From an uncultured Alphaproteobacteria bacterium (GTDB taxonomy: Bacteria; Pseudomonadota; Alphaproteobacteria; Caulobacterales; Hyphomonadaceae): a stretch of 46,809 bases of DNA. The stretch is from contig CAIMMO010000142.1 in NCBI GenBank assembly GCA_903842595.1, positions 1 to 46,809 on the forward strand, in the 5' to 3' direction. The translations under genes were made by a program, and so were the position numbers. This document shows, in pieces, positions 24,046-32,752 of this stretch; positions within the stretch are counted from its first letter, which is position 1; each line of letters opens with the position of its first letter. The notes under the pieces are model-generated. The model was not told where the DNA came from. It did not search any database and was given only the letters and a program-made list of their open reading frames with translations.

Positions 24046-24257
24046 CTTGCCTCCGCCAGGCGATGCCGCACTGCGTCATTCGCCGCATGAATGAGCGTAT
24101 GCTCACCGCAACTGCCACGGGAACAGGCACAAGCCTAAAATTGTAACGATTTCAATCGCCCGACGCGTGTGATGGGGCGTTTACGGGGTCGGGCGCACAG
24201 GCTATACAGCGCGCCCATCGAAGGCGGCCAGGGGAGGTTCGCCATGGAGTTTGCGAC

Positions 24258-24671
24258 ATGAGTTCCAAGACGGCGACCTACCGCCCGACCGAGAACGAAC
24301 CCTACATGGGCAAGAAGCAGCTCAAATACTTCAAGGAAAAGCTGCAGGCCTGGAAGGACGAAATCCTTCAGGGCAATCGCGAGACGATCAACGGCATGCA
24401 GGAAAACGTGGCGCCGATCCCGGACCTCGTCGACCGCGCGTCGTCAGAGGCCGATCGCGCCCTCGAACTGCGCACCCGCGATCGCGAGCGCAAGCTGATC
24501 TCCAAGATCGATGCGGCCATCCGCCGGATCGAGCTTGGCGAGTACGGCTATTGCGAGGAGACCGGCGAGCCGATCGGCATCAAGCGCCTCGAAGCCCGCC
24601 CGATCGCCACCCTCTGCCTCGAGGCGCAGGAACGCCACGAGCGCAAGGAACGCACGATCCGGGACGATTGA
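24258..24671 (+). CDS. dksA: RNA polymerase-binding transcription factor DksA
   Basis: A 137-residue DksA/TraR-family protein that inserts its coiled coil into the secondary channel of RNA polymerase and works with ppGpp. The acidic tip is intact (PDLVDRASSEADRA, Asp56 and Asp59). Of the four zinc-binding cysteines of E. coli DksA only two positions remain (Cys99 in GYCEETGEPIG and Cys120 in ATLCLEAQERH), so the zinc finger is non-canonical, as in many alphaproteobacteria. It lies downstream of fliX, with 212 bp between them, on the same strand. Confidence 0.93.
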   Translation: MSSKTATYRPTENEPYMGKKQLKYFKEKLQAWKDEILQGNRETINGMQENVAPIPDLVDRASSEADRALELRTRDRERKLISKIDAAIRRIELGEYGYCEETGEPIGIKRLEARPIATLCLEAQERHERKERTIRDD

Positions 24672-24674
24672 TCG

Positions 24675-25301
24675 TCAGGACGGATCACGGCCTGCCGGCG
24701 GCTGAAACGCCGGCATGTGCCACTTCCACCTGATCGCGCCCGCGCGTACCACGAACCCGAGCGCCACAGCGATGCCGCTGGCCCATGTCCAGTCAATGCC
24801 CAGCAGCCGCAGCGTGACGAACACCGACGCGCTCACGATTGCCGGCGTTATGTAGAGTTCGCGGCTCAACAGGATCGAAGGCACGCCCGCCAGCACATCG
24901 CGGATGATGCCGCCGAAGGTCGCCGTCAGCGCCCCCATCACCACGCAGATCACTGGATCGACGCCCAGCGACAGCGCTTTCGCCGCGCCGACGCAGGCGT
25001 AGACGCACAGCCCCACCGCATCGAGCCAGAGCAGCGTTTGCCCGTGCACGCCGCGGCCGCGCGTCAGGTAGACGAGTATCGCCGCGACCGAGCAGACGAT
25101 CACATAGCCGGCGTCCTGCACCCAGAAGACCGGCGCGCCGATCAGGAGGTCGCGCAACGTGCCGCCGCCCACGCCCGTGATCGCCGCAAAGAAGATGAAG
25201 GTGACGACATCCTGCCGCTTCTGCGCCGCCATCAGCGCCCCTGACGCGGCGAAAGTCGCAACGCCCGCATAGTCGAGCACCGAGAGAAGGCTGATTTCCA
25301 T
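24675..25301 (-). CDS. TRIC/YicG-family cation channel-like membrane protein
   Basis: A 208-residue membrane protein with about seven hydrophobic segments and repeated family blocks: FAASGALMAAQKRQDVVTFI with ITGVGGGTLRDLLIG, then VICVVMGALTATFGGIIRDV with LAGVPSILLSRELY. The two GGG(T/I)xRD motifs are the internal duplication of UPF0126/trimeric intracellular cation channel homologues, likely potassium or cation conducting. The frame opens at 25337, but ATG at 25301 (MEISLLSVLDYAGVATF) is the usual start. Convergent with dksA. Confidence 0.9.
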   Translation of the reverse strand: MEISLLSVLDYAGVATFAASGALMAAQKRQDVVTFIFFAAITGVGGGTLRDLLIGAPVFWVQDAGYVIVCSVAAILVYLTRGRGVHGQTLLWLDAVGLCVYACVGAAKALSLGVDPVICVVMGALTATFGGIIRDVLAGVPSILLSRELYITPAIVSASVFVTLRLLGIDWTWASGIAVALGFVVRAGAIRWKWHMPAFQPPAGRDPS

Positions 25302-25439
25302 GCCGCAACACACAGCGCGAAATGATCGCGCGTGCAATCAGGACCAGCGGACGTTGAGCCAGACCCACCTGTCCGCCACCGGCAGGCGGCGGGCAGGAGG
25401 GGTCTTTCTCCGCATGCGTTGACGTGTGATCGTGTCCCC

Positions 25440-25838
25440 ATGCGCATCCGGCTCGCCCTCGCATGTATCGCCGCCGTCGCGGGCCTCTCGGCCGCAGGCC
25501 TCGCGCAAACCGCAACTCCGAAAGCCAGAACCGAAGCCCAGTTCGCCGGCGGATTCCGGCCTGATGCCTGTCGCTGGCCCAGGGGGGCCCGTGCGAAACA
25601 GCTCTCCGCCTGCTGCCAGATGGACCTGAAGATAGATGCGCAGGGCCGCATGGTGGATGGCGATGGCGAATGCACCGACCCGAGCTTCCTCGAACCAACC
25701 CTCCGCTGCCTCGCCGCGCAGGATTTCGTGCCCGCGACACGCAACGGCCAGCGCGTTGCCGATCTGCACCACCTCGAATACGAGTGGCGCGCCACCACAC
25801 CCGCGGGCGATCTCTGCAAAAAGCTGAAGACAAGCTGA
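25440..25838 (+). CDS. Secreted Cys-rich protein, possible TonB C-terminal-like fold
   Basis: A 132-residue protein with a Sec signal peptide (MRIRLALACIAAVAGLSAAG). The mature part has six cysteines: DACRW, SACCQM, GECTDP, LRCLA and DLCKK. The pattern CQMDLKIDAQGRMVDGDGEC followed by FLEPTLRCLAAQDFVPATRN resembles the beta-alpha-beta C-terminal domain of TonB energy transducers, but there is no membrane anchor or Pro-rich linker, so it cannot work as a TonB by itself. A small periplasmic protein of this fold is the best reading. The open frame extends upstream to 25332, but the signal peptide sets the start. Confidence 0.6.
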   Translation: MRIRLALACIAAVAGLSAAGLAQTATPKARTEAQFAGGFRPDACRWPRGARAKQLSACCQMDLKIDAQGRMVDGDGECTDPSFLEPTLRCLAAQDFVPATRNGQRVADLHHLEYEWRATTPAGDLCKKLKTS

Positions 25839-25907
25839 GGCCTGCTGACGGCATGGCTCCGGGCGGCTACATAGAGCCCCCCAGGGACGCAACAGGGGAG
25901 TGTTCGC

Positions 25908-26414
25908 GTGGAATTCGGGTCGAGTTTTGCGGGCAGCGGGGACGCTTCCCTTTACTGGTCGGAGCTGGCGCGTAACTGGGCGTCGGCCTTCACCTTCCTC
26001 GCCGCGCTTCTGGCCGGCATATTCGGCCTGTTCCGCTATCTCCGCTCAGAGCGCATGCGCCAGACGGAGCAGGTGCGCGAACTCTACAAGAGCTTCTTTG
26101 AATCCGACCGCTACCGCCGCATCCGTTTCGTGCTTGCCAACCACGAGGCGCCAGAGTTCGCCACCCTGCGCGAGGAGCTGGCAACCCCCGGCATGCCCAA
26201 ACCGCTCGAGAGCGAGCTGATCGACCTGCTCAACTTCCTCGAATTCGTGTCCGGCCTGACGCGCCGCGGCCTCGTCTCCCGCCGTGACATCGACTGGATG
26301 TTCGCCAGCTATATCGAGCGCGTTGTCGCTGTCGATTTCGTCCGCGCCTACATCCTGCGCCAGGATTTCGAGGAGCTGTCCGCCGAGGCGCGCCAGGCCC
26401 AAAAGGCGAAATAG
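25908..26414 (+). CDS. Single-span membrane protein, DUF4760-like
   Basis: A 168-residue protein starting at GTG with GGGGAG seven bases upstream. A membrane segment lies at about 24-44 (SAFTFLAALLAGIFGLFRYL). A cytoplasmic helical domain follows: RELYKSFFESDRYRRIRFVL, then LIDLLNFLEFVSGLTRRGLV and FVRAYILRQDFEELS. This layout (one membrane helix, then a helical part with an R-x-LL-N-FLEF motif) is like DUF4760 proteins. Function is unknown. recR lies 72 bp downstream. Confidence 0.6.
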   Translation: MEFGSSFAGSGDASLYWSELARNWASAFTFLAALLAGIFGLFRYLRSERMRQTEQVRELYKSFFESDRYRRIRFVLANHEAPEFATLREELATPGMPKPLESELIDLLNFLEFVSGLTRRGLVSRRDIDWMFASYIERVVAVDFVRAYILRQDFEELSAEARQAQKAK

Positions 26415-26486
26415 CGCGCCGCCGGGCGTTTCCAGCGACGCTCCGGACGCCTATGTGCAGGGGATCGCAGCAGCAGGCCCGTCTCC

Positions 26487-27086
26487 ATGATCAACCGCTC
26501 GGCCGGCCCGGAAATCATCCGCCTGATCGACCTCCTGGCCAAGCTGCCGGGGCTTGGGCCTCGCTCTGCCCGGCGCGCCGCACTGCACCTGATGAAGAAG
26601 CGCGACCAGCTGCTCAACCCGCTGGCCGCCGCCCTGGCAGACGCCGCAGCCAAGGTCGAGGTCTGCCGCCAGTGCGGAAACTTCGACACGGTGAACCCCT
26701 GCGCGGTGTGTGCCGCTCCGGGACGGGATGGATCGATCATCTGCGCGGTGGAAGAGGTGGGCGACCTGTGGGCAATGGAGCGTGCCGGTGTCTTTCGCGG
26801 GCGCTATCACGTTGTCGGCGGAACCCTCTCTGCCCTCGACGGCATACGTCCCGAAGACCTCAACATTTCAGGCCTGGTGGAGCGGGCAAGCCATCCAGAT
26901 GTGCGCGAAGTAATCCTGGCCCTGAATGCGACTGTGGACGGGCAGACAACGGCTCACTACATCACCGATAGGCTGGCGCATCTTCCGGTGAAGGTCACGC
27001 GGCTCGCCCACGGCGTTCCCGTCGGCGGCGAACTGGACCATCTGGACGATGGCACGATTGCAGCTGCGATGGCTTCGCGGCGATAG
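26487..27086 (+). CDS. recR: Recombination mediator RecR
   Basis: A 199-residue RecR, which works with RecO to load RecA on gapped DNA. It has the helix-hairpin-helix [14 protein letters not shown] near residues 18-30. The C4 zinc finger is Cys60, Cys63, Cys72 and Cys75 ([16 protein letters not shown]). The TOPRIM domain starts near 86 ([18 protein letters not shown], then [17 protein letters not shown]), and the C-terminal [17 protein letters not shown] follows. In many alphaproteobacteria recR follows dnaX-ybaB; here neither is adjacent. Confidence 0.97.
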   Translation: MINRSAGPEIIRLIDLLAKLPGLGPRSARRAALHLMKKRDQLLNPLAAALADAAAKVEVCRQCGNFDTVNPCAVCAAPGRDGSIICAVEEVGDLWAMERAGVFRGRYHVVGGTLSALDGIRPEDLNISGLVERASHPDVREVILALNATVDGQTTAHYITDRLAHLPVKVTRLAHGVPVGGELDHLDDGTIAAAMASRR

Positions 27087-27107
27087 AAAGAACGGGTGGG
27101 GCGTCCC

Positions 27108-27356
27108 ATGGTGAAACGCGAACATGTTCCTGTGCTGCTGACCGTGGCGGCTGTCGGCGTCGGCGTCGGCATCGGCATGTGGCTGATGCGCGACCAGATC
27201 AGGGCCGCCGCCCGCAACGCCAGGCTGGCCTCCCGCCGCATCCGCGACCCGCTCGACGTGTTCGGAGCCGACGTGCCTGACGCCGCCTTCGAAGGCGTTG
27301 CCAACTATCCCTACATGCCCGAAGGCTGGCGGCCCAAGCGCGGCGCGCGGGACTGA
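27108..27356 (+). CDS. Small single-span membrane protein, unknown function
   Basis: An 82-residue protein with one N-terminal membrane segment (VPVLLTVAAVGVGVGIGMWL) followed by a basic amphipathic part (RAAARNARLASRRIRDPLDV) and a Pro/Tyr-rich end. A GTG at 27096 opens the frame, but ATG at 27108 has GGTGGGG eight bases before it and gives a more usual start. It lies 21 bp after recR and 89 bp before rmuC, so probably in one operon. I do not recognise a family. Confidence 0.6.
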   Translation: MVKREHVPVLLTVAAVGVGVGIGMWLMRDQIRAAARNARLASRRIRDPLDVFGADVPDAAFEGVANYPYMPEGWRPKRGARD

Positions 27357-27445
27357 CCAGGCCAGCTTTCGCCTGACAGGTCGAATCGCGCGACCTTGTT
27401 CGCCTGCCGCTTGCTCGGAACAAACAAGGAACCTAAACTCCCGCG

Positions 27446-28852
27446 ATGACATTGGACATCCTGCACATCGTTCTGGGGCTGATCGCGCTTGCCGCGGCGG
27501 CTGCCGCATTCGTGTTTTCACAGCGCAAGCCGCCGGACACGGCCCACCTCGCGTCCGAACTTGCAGAGCGCCAGCGCGAGATCTCGGACCTGAAGTCCGA
27601 ACGGGATGACCTGCGCCGCCGCGCCGAGGCGGCAGAACGCGCACAGGCAGCCGATGCCGCCAAGATGACCGAGCGCGACGCCTCCATGGCTCGCGAGCGA
27701 GAGAACCTCGCGAAGATGCAGAAGGAGAGCGAGGAGCGTTTCAGGGCGCTTGCCGATGCTGCGCTTCTCAAGTCACAACAGCAGTTTGTGCAGATCGCCG
27801 ACGAGACGCTGAAGAAGCACAAGGAAGGTGCGGAGGGCGAACTCGGCAAGATGCTGAAGCCGATCCACGAAAGCTTCGGTCAGTTCCAGAAGAAGGTCGA
27901 CGAGATCCAGAAGATGAGCGCGGAAGACCGCGCCAAGCTGGAGGAGCAGATCCGCGGCGTCAGCGAGAGCGTGCGCAAGACCGAAAGCGCCGCCGGCAAA
28001 CTCGCGAGCGCCCTCTCCACCACGCGCCATGGCGGCCGCTGGGGCGAGGAGACGCTCCGCAACGTACTCGAGATGTCCGGCCTCTCGCCCTATGCCGACT
28101 TCACCGAGCAGACCTCGTCCGACACGGACAAGGGCAAGATCCGGCCCGACGTCATCATCCGCATGCCTGGCGGGCGCGAGCTGGTGATCGACTCGAAGGT
28201 CTCGCTCGACGACTATCTGGCCGCCTCCAGCGAAAACGATCCCGCGAAGAAGGCGCAGTTCCTCGCCAGCCACGCCGCCAAGGTTCGCGCCCACGTCACC
28301 AGCCTTGCGCGCAAGGACTACTGGAAAGGGTTCTCCGACCGCGTCGACTTCGTCGCCATGTTCATGCCCGGCGAGAATTTCTACGCTGCAGTGCTGGAAC
28401 ATGACCGTGAGATCTTCGACTTTGCGGCCAGGAACTCCGTCATCATCGTCACGCCCTCGACGCTCATCGCGCTGGCCAAGGCCGTCGCCTATGGCTGGCG
28501 GCAGGAGCAGGCGGCGCTCAACGCCCAGCAGGCCGTGGAGCTCGGCCGCGAACTCTACCAGCGCCTCGCCAAGATGACGGAGCACATGGGCAAGGTCGGG
28601 CAGGGGCTCGACAAGGCCATCGGCAGCTACAACGACATGGTCGGCTCCTACGACCGCAAGGTCGTGCCGCAATTGCGGAAGTTCGAGGAGCTGCAGATCC
28701 CGACCGAGGATCGTTCCATCGAGGCGCCCACCGAAGTAACCGTCACCGCCCGGCCCATCCAGGCCGCGCTCGCCGATGCAGCGCCAAAATCCGACGCCCC
28801 GCTTCTCGAGGGCCTCCTTCCGCAAGCAGCTGGAAGCGGCCGCAGGAAGTAG
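27446..28852 (+). CDS. rmuC: DNA recombination protein RmuC
   Basis: A 468-residue RmuC-family protein, thought to limit DNA inversions and to have nuclease activity. The N-terminal membrane segment is at about 5-27. A long charged coiled coil follows to about residue 190. The PD-(D/E)xK-like core includes RHGGRWGEETLRNVLEMSGL and PDVIIRMPGGRELVIDSKVS (about 233-253). A block YGWRQEQAALNAQQAVELGR is also typical. The C-terminal tail after about 430 is variable. It is part of the recR-to-def plus-strand run; rmuC next to def is common in alphaproteobacteria. Confidence 0.94.
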   Translation: MTLDILHIVLGLIALAAAAAAFVFSQRKPPDTAHLASELAERQREISDLKSERDDLRRRAEAAERAQAADAAKMTERDASMARERENLAKMQKESEERFRALADAALLKSQQQFVQIADETLKKHKEGAEGELGKMLKPIHESFGQFQKKVDEIQKMSAEDRAKLEEQIRGVSESVRKTESAAGKLASALSTTRHGGRWGEETLRNVLEMSGLSPYADFTEQTSSDTDKGKIRPDVIIRMPGGRELVIDSKVSLDDYLAASSENDPAKKAQFLASHAAKVRAHVTSLARKDYWKGFSDRVDFVAMFMPGENFYAAVLEHDREIFDFAARNSVIIVTPSTLIALAKAVAYGWRQEQAALNAQQAVELGRELYQRLAKMTEHMGKVGQGLDKAIGSYNDMVGSYDRKVVPQLRKFEELQIPTEDRSIEAPTEVTVTARPIQAALADAAPKSDAPLLEGLLPQAAGSGRRK

Positions 28853-28950
28853 CCGCCGCCACAGGCCAGCCCATGCGAGCACGAAGTTAACCCAGCGCCC
28901 GCGGCCCCCATCTTGCAGCGCCTGCAGACGGGGGACTGTCGGAGCGGGGA

Positions 28951-30099
28951 ATGCCAAGGTTCACTGCCATCGAAGGCTTGCGAGCCTGGCTCGCCTGGGC
29001 CGTCGTCGCCTGGCACGTCGTCCAGTTCACCGGACTTGCGCGTGACCAAGGGCCGATGACGTGGTTCCCGGCGATCGGCGATTCTGCCGTGATGGTCTTC
29101 GTCGCGATTTCAGGCTTCGTCATCGCCGGCCTCGTGACCGGCAAGCCAGAGCCCTATCGGCAATATCTGGTGCGCCGCGTTTTCCGGATCTTCCCGGTCT
29201 ACCTCGTTATCCTGATGATCGCCTTCTTTGCGCTGCCGTTCGGCGTCTGGGCCGAGGATCATGCGCCGTGGACGGCTGATCCCCTGTTCTACTACGACGA
29301 TGTCCTGCACGGGCATGTCGACACCGTCGCCGGCCGGCCGCTGCAGCAGGCCGTCCTCCATCTAACGCTGATGCAGGGCGTCATGCCCGACAGCATCTGG
29401 CCAAACACTTCGACCGCGATCCTTGGCCCAGCCTGGAGCCTGTCGCTCGAATGGCAGTTCTACCTCGTCGCTCCCGCCTTCGTCTGGCTCGTCGCAAATC
29501 CGCGCTTCCGGATGGCGACTGTCGCAGCAGTCGGCGTGACGGGCGTCGCATGGCATTTCGACCTGTTCGGGGACTACATCGCCCCGTCCTTCCTGCCTGC
29601 GGCCGCCTTTGTCTTCCTGATCGGCATCGCCTCCCGCCTCAGCTTCGAGTGCATCCGCGCCATGGCCATCGGCCCGGAAGTCATCCCGCTCCTGCTGGCG
29701 CTTGGCGTCATCTATCGCGACGCACTCTGGCTCGCGATCTGGGGCGCGATGCTCGTCTATCTCGCCCGCGCCGAGGCATGGCGCCTCGCCGGAGGCCGGC
29801 CGCACGCGATTGCATCTGCAATGGACAAGCTGTTCGCATCCCCGCTCGCAGCCTATCTCGGCGCCCGGTCCTATTCGGTCTACCTCGTCCACATGCCGAT
29901 GATGATGCTGGTCGCCTGGGTTATGACCGACAAGCTCACGTTGGCGGAAACCCCTGCGCGTATCCTGGTCGGCGCCGGAACCGTACTCACCACGCTGGTC
30001 GCATCCGACCTGCTTTACCGGCTCGTCGAGCGCCCGATGATCACTCTGGGCGCCCGTCTGGCCGCCCGCCGCCCGGCCGCCATCCAGGCCGCCGAATGA
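28951..30099 (+). CDS. Acyltransferase 3 family membrane protein
   Basis: A 382-residue multispan membrane protein (about ten segments) with acyltransferase-3 features. The N-terminal IEGLRAWLAWAVVAWHVVQF carries the family's His (WHV). The segment AVMVFVAISGFVIAGLV and the Arg-rich VRRVFRIFPVYLVIL come next, and WSLSLEWQFYLVAPAF is the central motif. Members transfer acyl groups to sugars of surface polysaccharides. It starts with ATG after GGAGCGGGGA. It interrupts the usual rmuC-def order, lying between the two. Donor and acceptor cannot be told. Confidence 0.9.
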   Translation: MPRFTAIEGLRAWLAWAVVAWHVVQFTGLARDQGPMTWFPAIGDSAVMVFVAISGFVIAGLVTGKPEPYRQYLVRRVFRIFPVYLVILMIAFFALPFGVWAEDHAPWTADPLFYYDDVLHGHVDTVAGRPLQQAVLHLTLMQGVMPDSIWPNTSTAILGPAWSLSLEWQFYLVAPAFVWLVANPRFRMATVAAVGVTGVAWHFDLFGDYIAPSFLPAAAFVFLIGIASRLSFECIRAMAIGPEVIPLLLALGVIYRDALWLAIWGAMLVYLARAEAWRLAGGRPHAIASAMDKLFASPLAAYLGARSYSVYLVHMPMMMLVAWVMTDKLTLAETPARILVGAGTVLTTLVASDLLYRLVERPMITLGARLAARRPAAIQAAE

Positions 30100-30123
30100 C
30101 AGCCAAAAAGCGCCCTTTGGCTG
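30100..30123 (+). terminator. Hairpin after the acyltransferase gene
   Basis: CAGCCAAA (30100-30107) pairs perfectly with TTTGGCTG (30116-30123) over an 8-base loop, directly after the acyltransferase stop and 55 bp before def. There is no T run after it, so it may be a weak terminator or an mRNA 3'-end hairpin. Confidence 0.45.
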
Positions 30124-30178
30124 GGCTTACAGCCGCCTTTCACTTGACGTTCCTTCCGCCCATCCATAGCTAGCCCTC

Positions 30179-30694
30179 ATGGCAATCCGTCCCATCCTCA
30201 CCGTCCCGGACCCGGTCCTGAAGCAGGTCTCCAAACCCGTCGCTGCGGTCACCGACGAGACGCGCGCGCTCATGGACGACATGCTCGAGACGATGTACGC
30301 GGCCCCCGGCATCGGCCTGGCCGCCGTACAGATCGGCGTGCCTCAGTGCGTCATCGTGATGGATCTGGCGAAAGAGGGCGAGGAGCCCGCACCGCGCTAT
30401 TTCGTGAACCCTGAAATCCTCGAACTCGAAGGCGACAAGCAGGCCTACGAAGAAGGCTGCCTCTCAGTCCCCGACTTCTTCGACGAGGTCGAACGCCCAA
30501 AGCGCGTGAAGCTCCGCTACCTCAACTACAAGGGCGAGCAGATCGAGGAATGGGCTGAAGGCATGTACGCCGTCTGCATCCAGCACGAGATGGATCACCT
30601 GCAGGGCACGCTCTTCATCGACCACCTGTCGCGTCTCAAGCGTTCCTACGCGATCAACAAGGTCAAGAAGGCCGCAAGGCGCAACGCGGCTTGA
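30179..30694 (+). CDS. def: Peptide deformylase
   Basis: A 171-residue deformylase that removes the N-formyl group from new proteins. Motif 1 is GIGLAAVQ at 44-51, motif 2 is EEGCLSVP with Cys94, and motif 3 is QHEMDHLQG with His136 and His140; Cys94 and these two histidines bind the metal. Length is normal. fmt, the usual neighbour, is not downstream: the next gene is a convergent histidine kinase. Confidence 0.97.
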   Translation: MAIRPILTVPDPVLKQVSKPVAAVTDETRALMDDMLETMYAAPGIGLAAVQIGVPQCVIVMDLAKEGEEPAPRYFVNPEILELEGDKQAYEEGCLSVPDFFDEVERPKRVKLRYLNYKGEQIEEWAEGMYAVCIQHEMDHLQGTLFIDHLSRLKRSYAINKVKKAARRNAA

Positions 30695-30739
30695 GACGGT
30701 CAGGCGGCGGCTTCAGACAAGCCCGGGATGCGACCTGAT

Positions 30740-32716
30740 CTAGCTGCCTGGCGAACGGGCTACCGCTGTTCCCTTTGCAGGCAGTACGCTTGCGATCGTC
30801 TCGATCAGTCTTCCTGGCGTAACCGGCTTGATGAGCAATGCATTGCAGCCGGCCTGTTGTGCGAGGCCAGCCTGAGACGGCAGGGCGCTGGCGGTCAGCA
30901 TGACGATGGCGCAGGGCGGCTGATCGCCTTCGCTTTCGTGAAGCCTTATCGCGCGCGCCGCCTCCAGCCCGTCCATCACAGGCATCAGCAGATCCATGAG
31001 GATGACGTCGAAGCGGCTGCGGCTCGCCGCGTCCACGGCCTCGCGTCCGTTGACCGAGACCGTCGTCTCGGCGCCGATGGCGTCAAGCATGGTCGTTACA
31101 ACAACGCGGTTGATGGGGTGATCTTCCACGAGCAGAACGCGAAGCGGGTGCTCGCGATCCGCAAAGGGCGAGGCTGGGGATGGTCGCGGCGCGATCCCGG
31201 CGCTCCCTTCCTCTGTCGGCTGCGCATATGCCAGCGGCAGCACGACTTCGAAGACGCTTCCGGTCGCCAGCGTGCTCCTGACATGAATTTCGCCGCCGAG
31301 CGCATCGACAAGCGTTTGTGTGATGGCGAGCCCCAGACCCAGACCGCCATGTGAATCGCTCTCGGGTTGCTGGCCCCGCTCGAAGCGCTCAAAGAGCCGC
31401 TCTTGCGACGATGAGTCAAAGCCTGGCCCCGTATCGCTGACGCGAAGGCGCAGTTGAGGATGAGCATCCTCACCCATTGCCGTATCCGCGCCGACGTCCT
31501 CGATCCCGACATACAGCCGCACACCGCCCGTCTCGGTATACTTGATCGCATTGGACAACAGGTTGAGCATGATCTGCCGAATCCTGACATCGTCGCCGAG
31601 CAGGTGTTTCGGCGTGTCCGGCGAGACGGCCAGCGTCAGTGACAGGCCCTTGCTGCGCGCCTCCGCATCCATCAGCAGCGTGGCCGATTCAGCGAGGTTC
31701 GCGGGATCGAACCTGTTCGCCTGGAGCTGGATTCTTCCCGAGCCAAGGGCTGCGGCATCGAGGACATCCGACACCAGCCGTTCAAGCATGTCGCCCGCCT
31801 GGCGGATCACCTCGACCGAGCGCTTGTCACGGGCGCTGAGCGCGTCCGTCTCGAGCGTGGCTGCCAGCCCGACGATGCCATTGAGCGGCGTGCGGATCTC
31901 GTGGCTGACATCTGCGAGCAGGGCGTCCTTTGCCATGTTTGCGTCACGCTCGCGCTCTGCAGCAAGAGTGAGCCGATGCGTGAGAGATCTAAGGTCGGCA
32001 TTGGCCGCCTCGAGATTGCGATCGGAACGGTGCAGGGCCTGCGCTGTAAAGGTAACCGTCGCGCATGCCCCGAGCGTGGCGAACGTCGTCAGCAGCGCTG
32101 GCCAGAATTCTAGCGTTGACCAGGCGAAGCCTGTGAGGATCACGACGAGCGCAAGAAGGTGTGGAGCGACTGCCGCGATCAGGATGGGGCCGCTCTTGTA
32201 GCAGCCAGCAACACCATAGAAGGCCGCCGAAAACAGCGCGACAAGGCCCGCAATCCGCGCAACTTCCTCCCCGCTGAACCACAGCAGGAGGCCGAGCGCG
32301 ACCCACGCAATCCCAACCAGGCCGATCGCCAGCACATGCATCGTCTGAAAGCGATGATCGCCTGCGATAACGCGGTCACGCACACGCCATGCGAAAATTT
32401 CGATCAGCACCATGGCGGCAAGCCAGGCCAGGCCGATCATGCTCGTCGTGAAGATGAACAGGAAGCCCGACACGACGATCGAGATGGGGAAGCGTATCCA
32501 GGAAATTGCAGAATTGTGGCGCGCGTTGCGGACGATGCTCAGATCTGGCGCCGCGTCGCCTGAGGCTTCGCTGTGTGACAGACGTGCGGCCCTCTGCCGT
32601 GGTTCCTGCGATCTGTCGCTGGACGCCTTGACCGTGTGTGAAGGATCCGACGATGAAAACGTGACTGGCGTCGAGACACTCAGGGCTTCCTCCTTGACGC
32701 AGCGACACTCACTCAA
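30740..32716 (-). CDS. Hybrid sensor histidine kinase with C-terminal receiver domain
   Basis: A 658-residue membrane kinase. An N-terminal tail of about 70 polar residues is followed by six or so hydrophobic segments (73-228), then a short coiled coil. The dimerisation/phosphoacceptor segment is VSHEIRTPLNGIVGLAATLE with His272. The ATPase domain holds the N box (MLNLLSNAIKYTETGGV) and G boxes (DTGPGFDSS, GGLGLGLAI). A receiver domain ends the protein with the phosphoacceptor Asp in DVILMDLLMPVMDG. The start at 32716 is a TTG with a weak ribosome-binding site and is uncertain; no other in-frame start is good. It is 36 bp downstream of flgH on the same strand. No output domain, so it likely signals through a phosphotransfer protein. 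Confidence 0.9.
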   Translation of the reverse strand: MSECRCVKEEALSVSTPVTFSSSDPSHTVKASSDRSQEPRQRAARLSHSEASGDAAPDLSIVRNARHNSAISWIRFPISIVVSGFLFIFTTSMIGLAWLAAMVLIEIFAWRVRDRVIAGDHRFQTMHVLAIGLVGIAWVALGLLLWFSGEEVARIAGLVALFSAAFYGVAGCYKSGPILIAAVAPHLLALVVILTGFAWSTLEFWPALLTTFATLGACATVTFTAQALHRSDRNLEAANADLRSLTHRLTLAAERERDANMAKDALLADVSHEIRTPLNGIVGLAATLETDALSARDKRSVEVIRQAGDMLERLVSDVLDAAALGSGRIQLQANRFDPANLAESATLLMDAEARSKGLSLTLAVSPDTPKHLLGDDVRIRQIMLNLLSNAIKYTETGGVRLYVGIEDVGADTAMGEDAHPQLRLRVSDTGPGFDSSSQERLFERFERGQQPESDSHGGLGLGLAITQTLVDALGGEIHVRSTLATGSVFEVVLPLAYAQPTEEGSAGIAPRPSPASPFADREHPLRVLLVEDHPINRVVVTTMLDAIGAETTVSVNGREAVDAASRSRFDVILMDLLMPVMDGLEAARAIRLHESEGDQPPCAIVMLTASALPSQAGLAQQAGCNALLIKPVTPGRLIETIASVLPAKGTAVARSPGS

Positions 32717-32752
32717 GACCTGTGACTGTCCTGCTGCGAGGAACGCTTGCTG

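Noticed and set aside
32677-32695. Strong AAGGAGG with GTG as an alternative start of the histidine kinase
   Set aside because: The GTG nine bases after it is not in the kinase frame; no in-frame start follows it closely.
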